Shown in pieces: positions 11,601 through 20,300 of a stretch of 26,364 nucleotides of DNA. Every line of letters starts with the position of its first letter. Position 1 is the first letter of the stretch. Made by a program: the position numbers and the translations under genes. Below the pieces are notes generated by a model that worked only from the letters and a program-made list of their open reading frames with translations, was not told the DNA's origin and did not search any database. Source of the DNA: Symbiodinium natans (taxonomy: Eukaryota; Sar; Dinophyceae; Suessiales; Symbiodiniaceae); the NCBI GenBank assembly GCA_905221605.1, contig CAJNDS010002847.1, forward strand, positions 235,001 through 261,364, given 5' to 3'.

Positions 11601-14600
11601 GCAAAATTTGGCCAAATCGGGCAGCTCTTCGTATGCGATGAGAAATGCGCGGCTCGATTTGGCCAAATTTTGCCCGGAGCTTCCCCCCTCCCAAGAATTA
11701 AATAGTGATTAATTTAAGTACGACGGGGAGGTTTCGGATTGAAATTATTTAAATTATTTAATTCTTAGGAGGCGGGGAGGGTGGTTCCCCCCCCTTTTCG
11801 GATTTCAACTATTTAAACTATATAATGTATTTACATTATTTGAATTGTTTAAATTGTTTACATTACATGATGTAAATCATTTAATCAAAGCTTTATATAT
11901 CTCCCTTGTCTCTCCCTAATTAGAAATACCAATCTTGCTATTCACAGATAGGTGCACTTCTCATGCTTTCTTGTGTTAGCACGGCTCTACTGACACATAT
12001 TCCGCGAAAAATGTGTCATGCTTTTTGTCTTAGCAGAACTCTCGTGACACATATTCCGCGGAAAATGTGTCATGCTTTTTTTTGTTAGCACGCCTCTACT
12101 GACACATATTCCGCGGAAAATGTGTCATGCTTTTTGTGTTAGCACAGCTCTACTGACACATATTCCGCGGGAAAAGTGTCATGTTTATGTTGCTAAGAGA
12201 ACTCTGGTGACACATATTCCGCGAAAAATGTGTCATGCTTTTTTTGTGGTAGCACGGCTCTACTGACACATATTCAGCGGAAAAATTGTCATGTTTTTGG
12301 TGAAATTTACGAACACTTACCCCCCGATAAGCAAGACTTGGAATCACTCCGTTACAAGCAATCAATATTGGCACGCGGCCATTTTTTTCTTCTCAACTAT
12401 CTCAAAGGGCGCAGTGTCTAGATCGCAAGCATAATTTCATTGTGTCTTGACGCATCATAGTGTACCAAAGTCTCTGCATCATAAGCATTGTTTTCTTTGC
12501 GCTTTAGTACAGTTTTTTGTACTAAGGTCTTTAAGCTGTAAGCACTTTTAACGGGAAAGGGCGAGGAGGATAGCTTATGATAACTATGACAATTTATCAT
12601 AATTATGATACCTTATCATAAGTATGATAACTTATGATAACTTATCATAATTATAATAACTTATCATAATTATGAAAAGTTGCTTATCATATTTATCATA
12701 CTCTGAGATAAAGAACTTGAAGTTATCATAATTATGATAATTTAGATCGGGAAGCTAAAGTTATCATAATTATGATAACTTATGATGGGGAAGTTGAAGT
12801 CATCATAATTATGATAACTTCAGGTTGGTAGTTTGGAGTGGAGGGGCAGGAGGGGTTAGGTGCGAGTGGTGTGGGTGTAGTAAATTGTTGCAAGGGGGCT
12901 TGTTGGGGGTGATGGGGTCGGGGAGCAGGTTGCAGGTGCGACGCGGTGCGTGGGGTGGCGCTCTGCGAAGTGAGGTGGAAAATTGGGGAGGGGTAGGGGA
13001 GGGGAGAGGAGGGGTTAAAGCACAAGCCCTCCAGCCCCTCCCCTCCAGCCCCTCCAACCCCTCCAGCCCCTGCAGAGCCCTCCAGCCAGCCCCTCCAGCC
13101 CGCCCCTCCAGCCAGCCCCTCCAGGCGCCCCTTCAGCCTCCCGGTTCCTCCAGCCACTCCAGTTCTTCCAGTTCCTCCAGCCCCTCCAGCCTCTCCAACC
13201 CCTCCAGCCCTTGCAGCAGCCCCTCCAGCCAGCCAGCCCCTCCAGCCCCCTCCAGCCCCCTCCAGCCCCCTCCAGCCCCTCCAGCTCCAGCCCATCCCTT
13301 CAGCCTCCAGGTTCCTCCAGTTCCTCCAGCCCCTCCAGCCTCTCCAGCCCTACCTAAATAATTTAGTTTATGGCTTGGCTGAGTTTCCCCACAATTAAAC
13401 TAATTTAAACGATTTAAGCGATTTAATTGGGTCCAATTAAATCGTTTAAATCCGACGCCTCAATTAAATAATTTAATTGGACCGTAGGATTTAAACGATT
13501 TAATTGGACCCAATTAAATCGTTTAAATCCGACGCCTCAATTAAATAATTTAATTAGACCGTAGGATTTAAACGGCTTAATTGGACCCAATTAATTCGTT
13601 TAAATCGTTTAAATCGTATAAATTAATTTAATTGTGGTGGGAGGTGAGTACAGACAAGCACAGAGCCAATCAAATTATTTAAATCCGACGCCTCAATTAA
13701 ATAATTTAATTAGACCGTAGGATTTACATGATTTAATTGGTTTATGGCTCGGCTGAGTCCCCCCACAATTAAATTAATTTAAACGATTTAAACGATTTAA
13801 ACGATTTAAACGATTTAATTGGGTCCAATTAAATCGTTTAAATCCGACGCCTCAATTAAATAATTTAATTGGACCGTAGGATTTAAACGATTTAGTTGGG
13901 CCCAATTAAATCGTTTAAATCCGACGCCTCAATTAAATAATTTAAATAGACCGTAGGATTTAAATGATTTAATTGGTTTATGGCTCGGCTGAGTCCCCCA
14001 ACAATTAAATTAATTTAAACGATTTAAACGATTTAAACGATTTAAACGATTTAATTGGGCCCAATTAAATCGTTTAAATCCGACGCCTCAATTAAATAAT
14101 TTAAATAGACCGTAGGATTTAAACGATTTAATTGGGCCCAATTAAATCGTTTAAATCCGACGCCTCAATTAAATAATTTAAATAGACCGTCGGATTTAAA
14201 CGATTTAATTGGATCCAATTAAATCGTTTAAATCGTTTAAATCGTTTAAATTAATTTAATTGTGGTGGGAGGTGAGTACAGACAGGCACAGAGCCAATTA
14301 ATTTATTTAAATCCGACGCCTCAATTAAATAATTTAATTGGACCGTAGGATTTAAATGATTTAATTGGTTTATGGCTTGGCTGAGTCCCCCCACAATTAA
14401 ATTAATTTAAACGATTTAAACGATTTAAACGATTTAAACGATTTAAACGATTTAATTGGGCCCAATTAAATCGTTTAAATCCGACGCCTCAATTAAATAA
14501 CTTAAATAGACCCTAGGATTTAAACGATTTAATTGGGTCCAATTAAATCGTTTAAATCCGATGCCTCAATTAAATAATTTAATTGGACCGTAGGATTTAA

Positions 14601-16949
14601 ACGATTTAATTGGGCCCAATTAAATCGTTTAAATCCGACGCCTCAATTAAATAATTTAATTGGACCGTAGGATTTAAACGATTTAATTGGCCCCAATTAA
14701 ATCGTTAAAATCGTTTAAATCGTTTAAATCGTTTAAATTAATTTAATTGTGGTGGGAGGTGAGTACAGACAGGCACAGAGCCAATTAAATTATTTAAATC
14801 CGACGCCTCAATTAAATAATTTAATTGGACCGTAGGATTTAAATGATTTAATTGGTTTATGGCTTGGCTGAGTCCCCCCACAATTAAATTAATTTAAACG
14901 ATTTAAACGATTTAAACGATTTAAACGATTTAAACGATTTAAACGATTTAAACGATTTAATTGGGCCCAATTAAATCGTTTAAATCCGACGCCTCAATTA
15001 AATAATTTAAATAGACCCTAGGATTTAAACGATTTAATTGGGTCCAATTAAATCGTTTAAATCCGATGCCTCAATTAAATAATTTAATTGGACCGTAGGA
15101 TTTAAACGATTTAATTGGGCCCAATTAAATCGTTTAAATCCGACGCCTCAATTAAATAATTTAATTGGACCGTAGGATTTAAACGATTTAATTGGCCCCA
15201 ATTAAATCGTTAAAATCGTTTAAATCGTTTAAATCGTTTAAATTAATTTAATTGTGGTGGGAGGTGAGTACAGACAGGCACAGAGCCAATTAAATTATTT
15301 AAATCCGACGCCTTAATTATTAAAAAAAAATAGGGCGTAGGATTTAAATAATTTAATTAAGCTTTCTATTTAAATAGTTTAATTTATTTAAATAAATTAA
15401 ATTATTTTCTGCTTATTAAAAAAAGGGAATGAGCTAAATAGACCCGAAAGGCTGCTCTTTCATACATATATATATATATATATATATTACATGCGGTGTT
15501 GAACACTCTTCAATCAGTCCTCAATCATATGTGCAGGACCCCTTTGTGTCTTGTGATACTAGAGTTCTGAACGAAGGTGTTTTTGGAGTCTCTGGGTAGG
15601 GTTTCGCAACTTTGTGTGCCTGATTTTGCCGGAACGAGAAGACATGTTGGCCAGCACAGCAAAGGCTCAGGGTTTAAGGCTTAGGTAAACCCCATCGACA
15701 CCTTAGAGACTTGCGAACTTGCATGCAAGCAGTGGTAGCCCTACGGTAAACGCAGTTCTTCAAGCTCAAGGATCAAGAAGAAAGCAGATGGGACGAATGA
15801 GATTGTGGACCTGCGCCCTCTCAACGGCAGCTGGGCTGTGCGATTAGGAAGGCGTGCTGGCAGACCTGAACGCTGACACAGTGGAAAACGCTGTAGGAGA
15901 AAGCGGTTTTCCACATTCGAAGGGGCATGTAAGCTGTCAAATCATAGTTGCATATGGGGAGTCTAAGGGGATAATTTCCGTGTCTTCGAGGGTCCAAGGT
16001 TAATAAAACCTAAGCCCTAAGCCCTGCGAAGCCCTCATCCAAGGTGGCTTCCCCATCTTCGACCAGGGCCATCTTGGTAGCTGCACGGCAAACGCTTTGG
16101 CAGCTGCCTTCCACTTCACCCTTCACAAGATGGAGGTAGAAAACGACAAGGACATCTTAGAATCTAAGGTTTAGGGTTGTGGGTGCCGAATGGGCAGGGC
16201 AGCATTGGGTGGCAGTGCGCCGTGCTGTAGTAGGACTTCGCCGACTTCACCCCCAGCCGCCTCTTCATCTACTACAACGAGCGCCTGGTGGAGGGCAGCG
16301 TGAACCAGGATGCGGGGGCCATGATCCGCGACGGCATCAAGGTCATGTCCAAGGTGGGCGTGTGCCCTGAGAGCGTCTGGAAGTACGACGACGGCCCTGA
16401 CTTCTTCAAGCAACAGCCGGACTCCAGGTCCTACGAGATCGCCCAAAAGTGCAGGGTCATGGGCTATGCTCGTGTTGCACAAGACTTGAGCCAGTTCAAG
16501 ATGTGCATCAAGAATGGCTACCCCTTCGTCTTCGGCTTTGCCGTCCTGTCAAGCTTCCAGACAGCGGAGGTTGCCAGGACCGGCAAGATGGTGATGCCCC
16601 AGGCGACCGATCAGCAGCTAGGCGGCCATGCCGTGTGCGCTGTGGGTTACGACGACTTCCAGCAGTGCTTCATCGTCCGCAACTCCTGGGGCGAAGGGTG
16701 GCTTGGCCACAGACTAGATCCCTTCAGATTGACATTGCGTCTTGTGCTTGTGGCCTGTTTAACATTCTTTTAAACACTTTGGTAGTTCCCTCTCTGAGGT
16801 GGGGTGACAAGGGCTACTTCTACATGCCCTACGAGTACATGTGCCACCCGTCGCTTGCCTCAGACTTCTGGGCCATCAACTGGGTGGAGGGCTTCAAGAA
16901 TTCCAAGAAGGCCGAATACACGTGCCCAGGCCGCAATCCGATCCCTTGA
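3378..16949 (+). CDS. C1A-like cysteine peptidase, copy A (seven exons, one ~10.4 kb intron)
   Basis: Papain-fold peptidase rebuilt from homology to copies B and C. Exons: 3378-3422, 4179-4244, 5317-5375, 15771-15826, 16044-16150, 16234-16697, 16799-16949 (stop TGA 16947-16949); all phases match and give 315 residues. Introns: GC-AG, GC-AG, GA-AG, GC-AG, GA-AG, GT-AG. Predicted catalytic residues are Gln83, Cys89, His243 and Asn261. The N-terminus MGACES fits MGxxxS for N-myristoylation with a palmitoylatable Cys4, so membrane attachment is inferred; no signal peptide or I29 propeptide is seen. FGWKP and DLPDHRD precede VDLRPLNG and the Cys motif. The C-terminal tail (KNSKKAEYTCPGRNPIP) differs from the other copies. 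Alternatives: translation may start at Met 4197 (294 residues), or the 5' exons and 3' exons may have been separate gene copies now joined across the giant intron. RNA evidence would decide. Confidence 0.7.
3449..3575. repeat. TTTAGGG array near the donor of copy A intron 1
   Basis: About 18 perfect TTTAGGG units, beginning 26 nt inside the predicted intron 3423-4178. It is complementary to the CCCTAAA array at 4070-4164 near the acceptor of the same intron. Confidence 0.95.
3795..3817. repeat. (TTG)n microsatellite
   Basis: Short run of GTT/TTG triplets inside copy A intron 1. Confidence 0.85.
4070..4164. repeat. CCCTAAA array near the acceptor of copy A intron 1
   Basis: About 13.5 perfect CCCTAAA units ending 14 nt before the predicted intron end at 4178. 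It is the inverted complement of the array at 3449-3575. Confidence 0.95.
4179..4244 (+). other. Exon 2 of copy A (KFGWKP exon)
   Basis: Encodes 22 residues ending ESRAVQKFGWKP, matching KFGWKP of copy B (17383-17442) and copy C. The donor is CCG|GC at 4245 in phase 0, joining the DLPDHRD exon. The acceptor GGGAG|G at 4178 is in phase. If it is not used, Met 4197 (MSGMESRAVQKFGWKP) could start the protein. GGAGGTTGAC-like sequence also occurs near telomeric repeats at about 2956 and 17610, which weakens the acceptor call. Confidence 0.7.
4267..4370. repeat. Dispersed ~100-bp element, copy 1 (inverted relative to 21440)
   Basis: The segment AGTACTATACTTTAATACTT...GGGTTCCCATTATAGCTACT...AAAAAGTATATAC...CTGGGTCTACTCC has a clear reverse-complement relative at 21440-21534. 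It contains an internal inverted repeat (TACTTTTT.. with ..AAAAAGTA), like a small non-autonomous foldback or MITE-type element. It lies in copy A intron 2. Confidence 0.75.
4451..4590. repeat. 9-bp CTGGGTTTA tandem array
   Basis: About 15 copies of TTTACTGGG, two with TTTGCTGGG, directly abutting TTTAGGG units on both sides. It looks like a telomere-derived unit with two inserted bases that was then amplified. The long open frame across it is an artefact of 9-bp periodicity. Confidence 0.95.
4757..4810. repeat. 20-bp tandem repeat (CCCTAAGTTGAACCTATAAT)
   Basis: Nearly three copies of a 20-bp unit in copy A intron 2. Confidence 0.85.
5192..5292. repeat. TTTAGGG/CTTAGGG variant array near a splice acceptor
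   Basis: Mixed TTTAGGG, CTTAGGG and TTTTGAGGG units ending about 25 nt before the acceptor ACACAG at 5316. Confidence 0.85.
5317..5375 (+). other. Exon 3 of copy A (DLPDHRD exon)
   Basis: A 59-nt exon encoding DLPDHRDHHVSFPTVEAPS plus a split Ser codon. Its length and phase equal copy B exon 2 (18524-18582), and copy C has the same segment within exon 1. The acceptor is ACACAG|G, and the donor is AGCTC|GA, starting the 10.4 kb GA-AG intron. Confidence 0.82.
5480..5656. repeat. Compound microsatellite: ACGC, CA, TA and ATACAT runs
   Basis: Successive runs of CACACG, (ACGC)n, (CA)n, (TA)n and (ATACAT)n. Open frames on both strands here encode only THAR, RACV, YIYI or MYMY periodicity and are not genes. 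Confidence 0.97.
5660..5900. other. Non-repetitive intronic stretch
   Basis: AT-rich sequence between the compound microsatellite and the polypurine array; nothing recognisable. Confidence 0.5.
5900..10830. repeat. Polypurine/polypyrimidine repeat complex, ~1.4 kb tandem units
   Basis: Strand-biased GAGAGAAAGGAAG and CTTCTCTCCCTTT blocks are repeated at two scales. The anchor TCTCTCCCTAATTAG recurs near 7047, 8453, 9875 and 10531 (periods about 1406, 1422 and 656), with a fragment again near 11909. Other anchors are GAAGCATGGGGAGGGTCTAC near 6383, 8081 and 9505, and TATGGCAAGGTCCAC near 6789, 7719 and 9138. The copies 7047-8453 and 8453-9875 are nearly identical over long stretches, so duplication is recent. 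Open frames within show only Ser/Phe/Leu- or Arg/Glu/Lys-rich low complexity and recur once per unit, so none is called as a gene. Confidence 0.9.
6936..7041. repeat. 53-bp direct repeat, two copies
   Basis: The unit starts GCAACTGTA(C/G)CGGAATGTGG and ends CTCAGGCGGG. It occurs twice in tandem, is GC-rich, and is unlike the polypurine DNA around it. Confidence 0.9.
11046..11684. repeat. 87-bp satellite with a 20-bp-arm hairpin in each unit
   Basis: Units start at 11133, 11220, 11307, 11394, 11481 and 11568, with a half unit at 11655; the spacing is exactly 87 bp. In the best units CGATTTGGCCAAATTTTGCC is followed, after 12 nt, by its exact reverse complement. Because 87 is 29 codons and the unit lacks stops in several frames, 206-233 residue open frames appear on both strands; these look like a by-product, not genes. 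The left shoulder (11046-11110) has related inverted motifs (GGCCCCAA/TTGGGGCC-like). Confidence 0.95.
11684..11880. repeat. AT-rich foldback segment
   Basis: CCTCCCAAGAATTAAAT near 11687 is mirrored by ATTTAATTCTTAGGAGG near 11755, giving an imperfect inverted repeat around an AT-rich core. It is followed by TTTAAATTGTTTACATTA-like low-complexity sequence. Confidence 0.6.
11991..12291. repeat. Six-copy array of a 28-bp near-perfect palindrome, ~55-bp period
   Basis: Palindromes lie at 11991-12018, 12045-12072, 12100-12127, 12154-12181, 12208-12235 and 12264-12291. Consensus: TGACACAT, A, TTCCGCGGAA, A, ATGTGTCA, symmetric except for one opposed A/A pair. The ~26-bp linkers (CATGCTTTTTGTGTTAGCAC then GGCTCTAC-like) are also conserved, so this is a satellite, not a CRISPR array. 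Confidence 0.92.
12300..12590. other. Non-repetitive intronic stretch
   Basis: Between two palindrome arrays; no exon, RNA gene or repeat is recognised. Confidence 0.4.
12591..12820. repeat. TTATCATAATTATGATAA palindrome cluster
   Basis: The perfect 18-bp palindrome occurs at 12723-12740 and 12761-12778, with near copies around 12593, 12650 and 12800. Between copies lie GAAG(C/T)T(A/G)AAGT-type linkers. Confidence 0.9.
12826..13350. repeat. G-rich block followed by CCCCTCCAG minisatellite
   Basis: G-rich plus strand (12826-13015) runs into a CCCCTCCAG / CCCCCTCCAG minisatellite (13030-13350). Long open frames rich in Pro/Ser or Gly on both strands are composition artefacts. Confidence 0.92.
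13355..15335. repeat. Nested-palindrome satellite, four to five higher-order units
   Basis: A left cap (TTTATGGCT(T/C)GGCTGAG...CCCACAATTAAATTAATTT) begins at 13367, 13741, 13978, 14369 and 14856. A right cap (AATTAATTTAATTGTGGTGG then GAGGTGAGTACAGACA) lies near 13634, 14262, 14749 and 15254. The caps contain inverted complements of each other. Inside, a ~97-bp subunit repeats: CCAATTAAATCGTTTAAATC, spacer with AATTAAATAATTTAATT, then GATTTAAACGATTTAATTGG. A 9-bp ATTTAAACG run beside the left cap grows across units, reaching seven or so copies in the last. The last two blocks are nearly identical. Confidence 0.93.
15464..15488. repeat. (TA)n microsatellite
   Basis: Run of TATATA in the 3' part of the copy A giant intron. 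Confidence 0.95.
15771..15826 (+). other. Exon 4 of copy A (IKKKADG...VDLRPLN)
   Basis: A 56-nt exon encoding IKKKADGTNEIVDLRPLN plus split codons on both sides. The acceptor is CTCAAG|G and the donor AACG|GC. It is identical in length and phase to copy B 19652-19707. The VDLRP segment precedes the catalytic Cys motif in this peptidase family. Confidence 0.85.
16044..16949 (+). other. Catalytic-domain exons of copy A
   Basis: Three exons: 16044-16150 (GGFPIFDQGHLGSCTANA, Cys), 16234-16697 (His and Asn motifs) and 16799-16949 (GYFYMPYEYM to the stop). The introns between them are 16151-16233 (GA-AG, only 83 nt, containing one TTTAGGG-like unit) and 16698-16798 (GT-AG, 101 nt). The preceding intron is 15827-16043 (GC-AG, 217 nt). 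Confidence 0.88.
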
Positions 16950-17001
16950 GAGCCAAGCCACGACCTGCAATCCCTCTCAAGCGTTAGGATATCTGGTACC
17001 G

Positions 17002-17064
17002 GATGATGATGATGATGATGATGATGATGACGATGATGACGATGATGATGATTGTGGTGGTGAC

Positions 17065-17096
<32 letters not shown>

Positions 17097-17135
17097 CGAT
17101 GATGTTGATGATGTTGATGATGATGCTACTGATGA
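17002..17135. repeat. (GAT)n microsatellite between copies A and B
   Basis: GATGATGAC triplets with a GATGTT variant. The poly-Asp open frame across it is an artefact. Confidence 0.97.
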
Positions 17136-17303
17136 TGATGTTTATTGCGTTTATCTTAAAATGCTGATACTCTGCCATTATGATTCTGAGGCTGAGACTA
17201 CGACTCTGGCTCATGATGTTCTGACTATGAATAGGGTATGGTATGGTGACCTTGACCAGGATTATGATCTCCGGCGCCCTTCAACCCTACGTAAACCTCA
17301 ATT

Positions 17304-17370
17304 CCTAAACCCTAAACCCTAAACCCTAAACCCTAAACCCTAAACCCTAAACCCTAAACCCTAAACCCTA
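17304..17370. repeat. CCCTAAA array upstream of copy B
   Basis: About nine perfect CCCTAAA units ending 12 nt before ATG 17383, directly before CCCAAGCCAG|G, a possible cis- or trans-splice acceptor. Confidence 0.95.
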
Positions 17371-17382
17371 TCCCAAGCCAGG

Positions 17383-20300
17383 ATGAACCCAACCCTGAAG
17401 AGTGTGCCGGCCCGCACCATCCAGAAGTTCGGCTGGAAGCCGGATCCTCCGCTGCCTTTGAGCGTTTAGGGTTTAGGGTTTAGGGTTAGGGCTTACGGTT
17501 TAGGGCTTCGGGGTTTTAACTTTAGGGGTTTAAGGTTTAGAGTTTAGGGTTAGGGCTAGGGCTCCATGAGGTTCTTGAGGGGTTTCAGGGTTTATGGTTT
17601 GCAGGGCTTAGGACTCTGGGAGGTTGACTTGGCTCAGGGCTGCGGACCTTAAACCCTAAATGCTAAACCGTGCCGCGGAACTCCTCACAACCTCAAACCC
17701 CAAACCCCGAACCCTTCACCCCAAACCCCAAGGCCCAAGCCCCAAGCCCCAAGCCCCAAGCCCCAAGCCCCAAGCCCCAAGCCCCAAGCCCCAAGCCCCA
17801 AGCCCCAAACCCTAAACCAAGCCTTCAGCTCGGGTCTAGACCCTAAAGCCCAAGCAAGTACAACTCAACAGTCCCAGTGTGGCGGGGGAGGCTTCTGCAC
17901 CTCGGCTTCTGCCGTAGAGATTCAGGGCTTTGGGGTCTCGGGGGATAGGGTTTAGGGGCTTATAGGAGTGTTTTGGCCCAGGCATTTCAGACTTGGGGAT
18001 TTGACGTTGATGCATGGATTGGTGTCATTGCTCACACATATCTGGTTGAGACGGCCTTTAACTTTCCCACTGTGAGAATGCTCACTGCGAACACGCCTTC
18101 GGGTTGATTCCAAACCCTAAGCCCTGAAGCCCTGAAGCCCTAAGCCCCAAGCCCTAAGCCCTAAACCCTAAACCCTAAACCCTAAACCCTAAACCCTAAA
18201 CCCTAAACCCTAAACCCTAAACCCTAAACCCTAAACCCCAACCTTTGGGAACGAAATGAACCTGGGAAGGCCCATTGGGATGAACTTCTTGGGGCCTAGG
18301 GTTAGTTTGGTCACATGTTGGGGTTTAGGTTGGCGTGCTCCACAAGGGATATGGGGGTTTACGAAAATGAGGGACCCAAGTAGGAGGATTCCCTGAAAAG
18401 AAGGTCCCCAAATAAGGAACTAAACCCCCATATTGGGTACAGGATCCCAATTATCGGGCTCCTTTATTCTGCGAGGTCTACAGGCGCAGATAAGAACCCT
18501 AAACCATGAAGACCTTTGCCCAGGATCTGCCGGACCACCGAGATCTTCATGTCAACTTCCCCAAGGTGGAGGCACCAAGCAAGACACTTGGTTGCGTTTA
18601 GGGTTTAGGGTTGGTTTCTCTTGTCGGAACAACCCCCCCACCCCCCACCAGCACCACCGACCTATCTTACACCCTGATTGTTGAACATCCCCCCCTTTTT
18701 ATCGTCTCCCACCGCTCCTATCCAACCTATAAACCCCAGACCCCGCTCCGGTTCTGCTATCCCTTCTTCGCAGTTTTTTGGGTTTAGGGTTTAGGGTTTA
18801 GGGTTTAGGGTTCTCGGCCCTGACACCTGATTTTTTCCATTGTTCTCTGGAACCCTAAATGCCCGAAACGGCCTAAACCCTAAACCCTAAGCCCCCTTCC
18901 CATTTGCGTGCTCGCCCGCCCTCACGAATCATCCCCGATCGGCGCCTCTTCCTTGAATCCCCCCCCCTGATTTTGTTTCTCCAAGAGTTGGTCTGGGTTT
19001 AGGGTTTAGGGTTTAGGGTTTAGGGTGTAGGGTTGAGATCCTACACCATAGACCCAAACACGTTGACCTGAGCCGGTTTGCAGGTTGTCGTAAGTTATGG
19101 CCGTATGGAGCCATAAGCCCTGAGCCTTGAACTAAAATGGGGCACAAAGATTTGCTGCAAGGAGAGGTCTTAACTCACATGCGATCACATTGTGCTGAAT
19201 GACTTTTTGCGTTATCCGCTCCGTGCAGCACACGCAGCAGTAAGAAGCCCTTCCGATTTTGCGGTTTAGGGCTCAGGGCTTAGGGCAAGCTAAAGTCTGT
19301 AGGCGCCAACCGATGTTGCAGGATTGGGTAGTCCAGCGGTGCCCTTGTGCCCTGTTTGGGGTATTGGGTTCCTTCGTGGAAGCGACCAACACCGAGAAGG
19401 GCACCAACGTGGCAATAGGGCTACTAGCCTACCAAGCAACCACGAGTCCCTTTAAGATTCATGGGTAGAGAAGCAGGCTGAAACGTACCCAAAATCAGGT
19501 TCTGACCTATTTTGCTTGCAGTTACTTTGTAACCCCAACTTATGAATACCCATGAACCTCCAAGTGATTAGACCGAAAACCCTAAACCCCAAACCCGAAA
19601 CCCTAAACCCTAAACCCCAAACCCTAAACCCGAAACCCCAAACCCCATGAGGATCAAGAAGAAGGCCGAGGGGCAGAAGGAGCTCGTGGACCTCCGCCCA
19701 ATGAACGGCCGGGCAGCGCGAACACTGAAAGTTTCGGGTTATGGGGTTGGGGGGTTAGGGTTTAGGGTTTAGGATTTGGGGATCGCTTCTGGCTCGAAAG
19801 TTTCCGGCCCGTGTCCGAGGATCATCTTCGGCAGTATCGTGTGATCGACCTGTTGGGCTGGGCTTAGGGTTTAGCATTTGGGGCTTATGTCGTCCTCTGC
19901 TAGGCCACAGAGGTGATCAGGGGATAGACCTCCTAAGCCCTAAAGCCCTAAACCTTAAAACCCTCAACCCTATAGACCCGAAACCCTAAACCTCTTTTTT
20001 TTTGAGTTCCAGGTGGCTTCCCCATCTTCGACCAGGGCCATCTCGGAAGCTGCACTGCGAATGCGCTGGCGGCAGCCTTCCACTTCACCTTGCACAAGAT
20101 GGAGGTAGAGAACCACAAGGAAGCAACTGACCAAGCAAAAGTAAGCCAGGGTTCAGGCTATGTGGGGGTTTACGAGAAGAAGGGACCCCAATACAGACCC
20201 CCAAGTAGTAGGATTCCCTTATAATGAGGACCCCAAAAGGTACCCCTAATTTCGGAAAACCCCATGTCGAGTTTAGGGGTTTAGGGAAGGGAGGCTGTCA

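Larger units (their letters stand above)
5376..15770 (+). other. Giant GA-AG intron of copy A (10,395 nt) filled with satellites
   Basis: The interval runs from donor AGCTC|GACG to acceptor CTCAAG|GATC, joining exons 3 and 4 in phase and giving APSSIKKKADG, which aligns with APSKIKKKAEG (copy B) and APSQILKKAEG (copy C). It contains no recognisable gene and consists almost entirely of distinct repeat families laid end to end (listed separately). Whether it is removed as one intron is unproven; it could instead separate the fragments of two ancestral copies. Confidence 0.65.

Noticed and set aside
10993-11705. Long open frames on both strands (233, 206 and 217 codons)
   Set aside because: They arise from the exact 87-bp tandem period without stops; there is 29-residue periodicity on both strands and no known domain.
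11991-12291. CRISPR-like array (28-bp palindromic repeat at regular spacing)
   Set aside because: The spacers are conserved between units, the context is an intron of a eukaryotic gene, and no cas genes are present.
12825-13361. Pro/Ser-rich and Gly-rich proteins of about 170-178 residues
   Set aside because: They are translations of the CCCCTCCAG minisatellite and its G-rich complement.
16992-17322. Poly-Asp protein at 16804-17322 and poly-Ile protein on the minus strand
   Set aside because: These are frames through the GAT microsatellite, and the left part is an out-of-frame shadow of the copy A last exon.
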